DNA of 64,000 nucleotides, from positions 1 through 64,000 of the forward strand of contig JAJDUJ010000018.1 in the NCBI GenBank assembly GCA_022826705.1, given 5' to 3'. Within the stretch, counting starts at the first letter, position 1, and every line of letters begins with the position of its first letter. Made by a program: the position numbers and the translations under genes. Below the pieces are notes generated by a model. That model was not told where the DNA came from, did no database searches, and saw only the letters and a list, made by a program, of their open reading frames with translations. This document shows, piece after piece, positions 59,913 through 64,000 of the stretch. The stretch is from Acidimicrobiia bacterium (GTDB lineage Bacteria > Actinomycetota > Acidimicrobiia > Acidimicrobiales > Bin134).

Positions 59913-60992
59913 CTAGGGCTCAACGGTAATGGAGACGGCTTTGGCCATGCCTGCTTGGACGAGGGTCTGCACAGCATCCGCGGCCTGCTCCAGCGGGAAA
60001 TGGTGGGTGTGAAGGCGCTCCACCGGCAGCGTCCCCGACTCGATGAGCCGCACTGCCTGCCGGTAGCTGTGGAAATCAACCGTGCGCACCCCGATCACGG
60101 TCTGGTAGCGCATGGCCACATCGTCGGAGGGGAAGCCGTCCACCCCGTGGCCCTTGAGGCCGGCCAAGACGATGGTGCCGCCGAGGCGGGCCATGGATAC
60201 CGCATCGACCACCGGTTGGGTGGCGTGCGGGGTGGTGTCCACCACGATGTCGGTGCCCCGCCCGTTGGTTTCGGCCAGCACTCGCTCCACTGCATCCTCC
60301 GACTCCACGTCGATGGTCACGTCGGCGCCGAATTCCGCGGCCAGGGCCAGCTTGTGGACGTCTTGTGATCCCAAACCGGTGACGAAGATGGCCGACGCCC
60401 CCGCGGCCGCCGCCGCAATCACGCAGGCCAACCCCCGCTGGCCGGGGCCGAGCACGGTCACGGTGTCGCCGTAGCGCAGGTTGGGGGCCGACACCGCCCA
60501 AGCGAAGCCCGCCCCCAGCGGGTTGTACAGCGCCGCGATGCGAGGGGGTATCGAATTGTCGATCTTGTGGGGGACCGATCCCGGGGCCAGGTACATCATC
60601 TCGGCGTACCCGCCCCACAGCGCTGGCGCTCGACCAGTGGGGGTGAAGCCGTGGTTGCCCGGCGCCACTCGGCACATCTGCTGGTCGAGGCAGGCCAGAC
60701 AGCGCCCGCACCCGTAGGCAGCTTCGGCCACCACCCGGTCACCGGGCTTCAAGCCCCAGCGAGCCGCGTACCGCTCGCCCACCTCCTCGATCACCCCGAC
60801 CGGCTCATGCCCCGGAATCACCGGATAGGCCAGCGGCGAGTTCCCCGAGTAGGTCTCCACATCGGTCCCGCAAATCCCACAAGCCTCAATCCTCAACAAA
60901 GCATCATCATCACCCACCCGTGGCCGCTCAAACTCCCGCATCTCCAACCGCTCCGCCCCCACCTGCACCATTGCCCGCACCGCATCGCTCAT
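59913..60992 (-). CDS. Zinc-dependent alcohol dehydrogenase (MDR)
   Basis: 359 aa. Catalytic zinc ligands C38-type in CGICGTD, GHEPVG and later residues; structural zinc set CGRCLACLDQQMC, with slightly closer spacing (2-2-5) than usual (2-2-7). NAD-binding loop is GPGQRGLA. It oxidises an alcohol, probably the product of the oxygenases nearby. ATG 60992 is 7 nt from a TACGAT box on the minus strand. Confidence 0.92.
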   Translation of the reverse strand: MSDAVRAMVQVGAERLEMREFERPRVGDDDALLRIEACGICGTDVETYSGNSPLAYPVIPGHEPVGVIEEVGERYAARWGLKPGDRVVAEAAYGCGRCLACLDQQMCRVAPGNHGFTPTGRAPALWGGYAEMMYLAPGSVPHKIDNSIPPRIAALYNPLGAGFAWAVSAPNLRYGDTVTVLGPGQRGLACVIAAAAAGASAIFVTGLGSQDVHKLALAAEFGADVTIDVESEDAVERVLAETNGRGTDIVVDTTPHATQPVVDAVSMARLGGTIVLAGLKGHGVDGFPSDDVAMRYQTVIGVRTVDFHSYRQAVRLIESGTLPVERLHTHHFPLEQAADAVQTLVQAGMAKAVSITVEP

Positions 60993-60999
60993 GGCGATG

Positions 61000-61009
61000 A
61001 TCGTACGAT
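61000..61009. promoter_or_regulatory. Bidirectional palindromic -10 element between alcohol dehydrogenase and nitroreductase
   Basis: ATCGTACGAT, a perfect 10-bp palindrome. Plus TACGAT (61004-61009) is 6 nt before ATG 61016; minus TACGAT (61005-61000) is 7 nt before ATG 60992. The two hexamers share the central TA, and the intergenic space is only 23 bp. Confidence 0.6.
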
Positions 61010-61015
61010 GCCCCC

Positions 61016-61681
61016 ATGACGCTGACCATTGATGAAGTGCTGACCACGACTCGGGCCGTGCGGAAGCGGCTCGATCTGAATCGGCCCGTCGAGCGGGCCG
61101 TGATTGAAGAGTGCCTGGATCTGGCGTTGCAGGCCCCGACGGGATCGAACCAGCAGCAGTGGCACTGGATCGTGCTCGACGACCCCGAGGTGATCGGCCA
61201 AGCGGCAGACATCTACCGGGCGGCCATGGCTCAGTACTCAGCCGACATAGCCGCGGGTCGAGAGCACTACGAGCGCCAGACCGTGCGAGCCGAGCAGATG
61301 TCAGAGTCGGTGGCCTACCTGCGCGACAACATGCACCGGGTGCCAGCGCTTCTCATTCCGGTGCTGGCCGACCGGTTCGGAGTTCTGCGCGGCGAGCAGG
61401 CCCAGACATTCCACCACGCCAGCCAGTGGGGGTCGATCATCCCCTCGGTGTGGAGCTTCATGCTGGCCCTCCGCAGCCGAGGCATGGGCAGCGCCTGGAC
61501 CACCATTCACCTTCACCGCGAACAAGAGATGGCCGACCTTCTAGGCATCCCCTACGACACCCACATCCAAGCCGGCCTCTTCCCCGTCGCCTACACCATC
61601 GGCACCGACTTCCGCCCCGCCCTCCGCCACCCCGCAGCCGAAGTAACCGCCTACAACCACTGGAACCCCGACTGGGAGTAG
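61016..61681 (+). CDS. Nitroreductase-family FMN flavoprotein
   Basis: 221 aa. N terminus TTTRAVRKRLDLNRPV and LQAPTGSNQQQWHWIV are the FMN-binding signature; GMGSAWTT lies near the C-terminal half. It reduces nitro or quinone compounds or oxidises dihydroaromatic substrates using NAD(P)H. It is divergent from the alcohol dehydrogenase and shares its 10-bp promoter element. Confidence 0.88.
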   Translation: MTLTIDEVLTTTRAVRKRLDLNRPVERAVIEECLDLALQAPTGSNQQQWHWIVLDDPEVIGQAADIYRAAMAQYSADIAAGREHYERQTVRAEQMSESVAYLRDNMHRVPALLIPVLADRFGVLRGEQAQTFHHASQWGSIIPSVWSFMLALRSRGMGSAWTTIHLHREQEMADLLGIPYDTHIQAGLFPVAYTIGTDFRPALRHPAAEVTAYNHWNPDWE

Positions 61682-61683
61682 TA

Positions 61684-61699
61684 CCTGGGCATGCCCAGG
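61684..61699. terminator. 16-bp perfect palindrome between convergent genes
   Basis: CCTGGGCATGCCCAGG, 2 nt after the nitroreductase stop. It could form a 6- or 7-bp hairpin in either direction and act as a bidirectional terminator, though no T-run follows. Confidence 0.4.
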
Positions 61700-61720
61700 C
61701 GATGCAGCCACAACGTGGGT

Positions 61721-62044
61721 TCAGGCTTCGATTGGGGTGAGTGCGAAGTCGAGTCTGTATCCGAGTCCGGCAAAGTACCGGGCGAGAGTGCTGAGTTTGG
61801 CATCGGCTAGGCCGCGGGCTTCAAGTTGGGCGACCGAAGACTTGGTCACTCCCATGGCCTGCGCCACGTCCTTTTGCCTGATGCCAGCGGCGACTCGGAG
61901 TTCCTTGAGGCAGGCATCCAGGGAAAGCAGTTCAGAGGTCTTGGCCTCGATTCGAGTTCGTTCGGTGAGAGTGAGATCGAACCCGTCGAGTACGTCTTCG
62001 ACTGTCTCGAAATCAGCAGAACGCTTCGAGTCGGCAATCGTCAT
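61721..62044 (-). CDS. XRE-type helix-turn-helix regulator (HigA-like)
   Basis: 107 aa. HTH region LRVAAGIRQKDVAQAMGVTKSSVAQLEARG; before it a flexible segment and after it LARYFAGLGYRLDF, typical of antitoxin-like HTH proteins. No toxin-like partner gene is adjacent. GGAGG lies 6 nt before ATG 62044. An 18-bp inverted repeat 22 nt upstream may be its own operator. Confidence 0.82.
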   Translation of the reverse strand: MTIADSKRSADFETVEDVLDGFDLTLTERTRIEAKTSELLSLDACLKELRVAAGIRQKDVAQAMGVTKSSVAQLEARGLADAKLSTLARYFAGLGYRLDFALTPIEA

Positions 62045-62066
62045 TGGACACCTCCAGCAACTTTTA

Positions 62067-62084
62067 GTTTATCTAGAAATAAAC
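62067..62084. promoter_or_regulatory. 18-bp inverted repeat upstream of the HTH gene
   Basis: GTTTAT N6 ATAAAC, perfect 6-bp arms, in an unusually AT-rich stretch for this genome. It is a good candidate autoregulatory operator or promoter. Confidence 0.55.
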
Positions 62085-62142
62085 CAGAGGCAAGTGGTTA
62101 TGCAACAGCAGTAGGTGTCCCACTTGAGGCGGATGGCCGGGA

Positions 62143-63333
62143 CTAGCGCCAGGTGATGTGGGCGGGGAGGTCGCTGTAGGCGAGGTTGGCGGGGAGGGGT
62201 GGGTATTCGAAGCCCGCCACCGGGGTGAGGGCGGCGACTCGGTCGAGAAGGGTCTCGATGGCGGTGACTCCTTCGAGGCGGGCCAGGCTGGCGCCGGGGC
62301 AGACGTGGGCGCCGGCGCCGAAGGCAACGTGGTTCAAGGGCTCGGGGCGGTCGAGGCGGAAGTCCTCGGGCTCTTCGTACTGGGCTTCGTCACGGTTGGC
62401 TGAGGCCAGGCCCACCTCCACCCAGTCGCCTTGTTGCATATCCACCCCGCCCAAGTGGGTGTCCTTCAGGCATCGCCGGGCCACTCGGGGGGCGGGGGAG
62501 TCGTGGCGCAGCGACTCCTCCACGAACACCGGGATCAGCTCCCGGTCGGCTTCCAGAGCGGCCCAGGTGTCGGGCTCCACTATGAGCCTGTGCATGGAGT
62601 GGGCCAACAAGCCCCGGGTGGTGTGCACCCCGCCCAGCACCATTGTCTGAAGCTGGTGGGCGATCACGGTGTCGCTGAGGGATTCGCCCTCGATCTCCGC
62701 ATCCAGAAACACCTTGTAGGTGTGCGAGCTGGGCTCGTCAGCTTGTCGCTCTTGGGCCACCAAGTCTTTCAAGTAGCCGGTGATGGGCGGGCCATCGGGG
62801 GCGTACTGCGGGCATACCGCCCGGAACATGACCGAGCCGTCCGATGACCACACCTTCAGCTTGTCGGCGCCGCCCTCGGGCAGGCCGATGATGTGGGCGA
62901 TCACCTCGCAGGGGATGGGCACGGCGTAGTCGGCGTGCAGGTCCGAGACTTCTTCATCCACAAGCGCGTCCAGCAGGTTCTCGCAGGTCTCGCGCACGAA
63001 CGGCTGGATCCTCATGGTGCGGTGGGGTCCTAGCGCAGAGTTATAAAGCCGGCGGATCTGCCCGTGTACCGGCTCGTCGATCTCGGGGAGGAACAACTGC
63101 TCCTCGGGCACTTCCTCCACGCCGGTGAGCCCGGTGCCCGGCGTCATGTCTGAGCCGTAAGTGTCCACCGCGTACAGAAGTTCGTCGGCCTCTTGGCGGC
63201 GGGTCAGGTAGTAGCCAAGCGGGGTCTTGGCCACCGGTCCTTGCTGGCGGAGCTCGGCCAGCAGGTCGAAGGGCAGGCCAGTTACGAAATAGTCGGGGTT
63301 GTGGGGGTCAAAAGCGGGCAGGGTGTCGGTCAT
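62143..63333 (-). CDS. Cytochrome P450 (2)
   Basis: 396 aa. I-helix LGGVHTTRG, ExxR in EESLRHD, heme motif FGAGAHVCPGASLARLE. It differs from P450 (1) in the I-helix (VHTT instead of IETTT). The start at ATG 63333 has GAAGG upstream, and it follows the SDR by 14 nt, so the SDR and P450 probably work in one pathway. Confidence 0.92.
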   Translation of the reverse strand: MTDTLPAFDPHNPDYFVTGLPFDLLAELRQQGPVAKTPLGYYLTRRQEADELLYAVDTYGSDMTPGTGLTGVEEVPEEQLFLPEIDEPVHGQIRRLYNSALGPHRTMRIQPFVRETCENLLDALVDEEVSDLHADYAVPIPCEVIAHIIGLPEGGADKLKVWSSDGSVMFRAVCPQYAPDGPPITGYLKDLVAQERQADEPSSHTYKVFLDAEIEGESLSDTVIAHQLQTMVLGGVHTTRGLLAHSMHRLIVEPDTWAALEADRELIPVFVEESLRHDSPAPRVARRCLKDTHLGGVDMQQGDWVEVGLASANRDEAQYEEPEDFRLDRPEPLNHVAFGAGAHVCPGASLARLEGVTAIETLLDRVAALTPVAGFEYPPLPANLAYSDLPAHITWR

Positions 63334-63347
63334 GGCTTCGCCTTCCC

Positions 63348-64000
63348 CTACTCCTCGAACGATTCCCGCCATGGCCCGGCCAGGTGCCCGCCGTCGATCA
63401 CGAACTGGGCACCAGTGATGTAGCTGGCCTCGTCGCTGGCCAGGAACAGGGCCAGCGAGGCGATCTCGTCGGGCTCGCCCATGCGCTTGATGGGCTGCAT
63501 GTCCATGAGCCGGTTGAGCCGGGCCAGGGTCTCGGGCGGGGCCTCCTGCACCATGGGGCTGTTGATCACCCCGGGGTGGATGGAGTTGACCCGCACTCCG
63601 AGCGGCCCGAGCTCGATGGCGGCTGAGCGGGTCATGCCGGTGACCGCGAACTTGGTGCCGGAGTAGCTGGTCATGCCCAATACGCCCACGATGCCGTCGA
63701 TGGAGGAGATGTTCACGATGGCCCCGTTGCCGGTGGCCACCAGGGCAGCCTTGGCCGCCCGCATCCCCAGGTACACGCCGTGGAGGTTGATGTCGGTCAT
63801 CTCGTGATGGGTCTTGAGGTCGAGCCCTTCCAGCGTGCCGAACGCCCCGATGCCGGCGTTGTTCACCAAAATGTCGAGCTTGCCGAACCGCTCCACGGTG
63901 GCGGCCACCGCGGCGTCCCAGTCGTCCTCCCGCGTGACGTCGAGCTGCTGGTAGAAGGTGTCGGGCCCCAGCTCGGCGGCCAGTTGCTCGCCCAGAACGT
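63348..64000 (-). CDS. SDR, N terminus cut by the window edge
   Basis: At least 217 residues. LDILVNNAGIG, catalytic Ser in NISSIDG, and YSGTK are visible; the nucleotide-binding N terminus lies outside the window. The C terminus has ITGAQFVIDGG. Reading continues open from 63908 to the edge (LDVTREDDWDAAVAA), so the GTG at 63908 is internal. Followed 14 nt later by P450 (2). Confidence 0.88.
   Translation of the reverse strand, partial: VLGEQLAAELGPDTFYQQLDVTREDDWDAAVAATVERFGKLDILVNNAGIGAFGTLEGLDLKTHHEMTDINLHGVYLGMRAAKAALVATGNGAIVNISSIDGIVGVLGMTSYSGTKFAVTGMTRSAAIELGPLGVRVNSIHPGVINSPMVQEAPPETLARLNRLMDMQPIKRMGEPDEIASLALFLASDEASYITGAQFVIDGGHLAGPWRESFEE

Noticed and set aside
62046-62120. 8-bp inverted repeat GGACACCT ... 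AGGTGTCC around the HTH promoter
   Set aside because: Arms are 60 bp apart and one covers the ribosome site; too weak to call alone.

Overview
The window is about 64 kb of high-GC, densely coded bacterial chromosome. It holds roughly 60 protein genes and no rRNA, tRNA, CRISPR array, prophage or insertion sequence that I can see. The gene content points to an Actinomycetota heterotroph: F420-type luciferase-like oxidoreductases, LAxTG-type cell-wall sorting signals, cytochromes P450, many acyl-CoA enzymes, TANNNT boxes placed for leaderless transcription, and GTG starts. An uncultured Acidimicrobiia-like lineage is my best guess; that placement is inference from gene families, not from a marker gene. 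cysS (36846-38228) is the only clear housekeeping gene.

Layout. 1-10.5 kb: amidohydrolase, acyl-CoA synthetase, then a thiolase / two acyl-CoA dehydrogenases / ketosteroid-isomerase-like / serine protease run, an isochorismatase-fold / SnoaL / SDR run, and a universal stress protein. 10.5-14.6 kb: quinone oxidoreductase and enoyl-CoA hydratase, a duplicated pair of LAxTG surface proteins with matching promoters and terminators, and a tyrosine phosphatase. 14.6-19.9 kb: a tight operon of MDR reductase, enoyl-CoA hydratase and a four-subunit 2-oxoacid:ferredoxin oxidoreductase, then a double-hotdog thioesterase. 19.9-26.1 kb: three amidohydrolase-2 proteins and an orphan molybdenum hydroxylase large subunit. 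26.2-33.7 kb: HMG-CoA-synthase-like/DUF35 fusion with thiolase, PhyH dioxygenase, SDR, two luciferase-like oxidoreductases and a class III CoA transferase. 33.7-38.2 kb: S9 peptidase, APH-like kinase and cysS in one overlapping run. 38.3-43.9 kb: MFS exporter, VOC protein, second orphan molybdenum hydroxylase subunit, PlsC acyltransferase and bicupin. 43.9-49.3 kb: three lipoprotein hydrolases of the envelope and an SDR. 49.3-58.6 kb: an Ltp-like/DUF35 pair, two SnoaL proteins, TauD dioxygenase, P450, a VOC / acyl-CoA ligase / sulfatase operon, and a PAQR-type membrane protein. 58.6-64 kb: amidohydrolase, Zn-alcohol dehydrogenase, nitroreductase, small HTH regulator, second P450 and an SDR cut by the window edge.

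Together the genes look like a catabolic region for CoA-activated, ring- or branched-chain lipids (steroid, terpenoid or aryl acids): P450s and dioxygenases for hydroxylation, CoA ligases and a CoA transferase for activation, dehydrogenases, hydratases, thiolases and aldolase-like DUF35 pairs for chain shortening, and amidohydrolases for ring or carboxyl chemistry. The substrate cannot be named from sequence. Several proteins keep a known fold but have lost its textbook catalytic residues.

The most unusual signal is in expression layout. About twenty transcription-unit heads carry TANNNT 5-8 nt before the start codon, which fits leaderless transcription, while internal genes use Shine-Dalgarno sites or overlaps. 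Three divergent pairs share one symmetric ANNNTANNNT element. Four convergent pairs end on a shared four-base stop/stop overlap.
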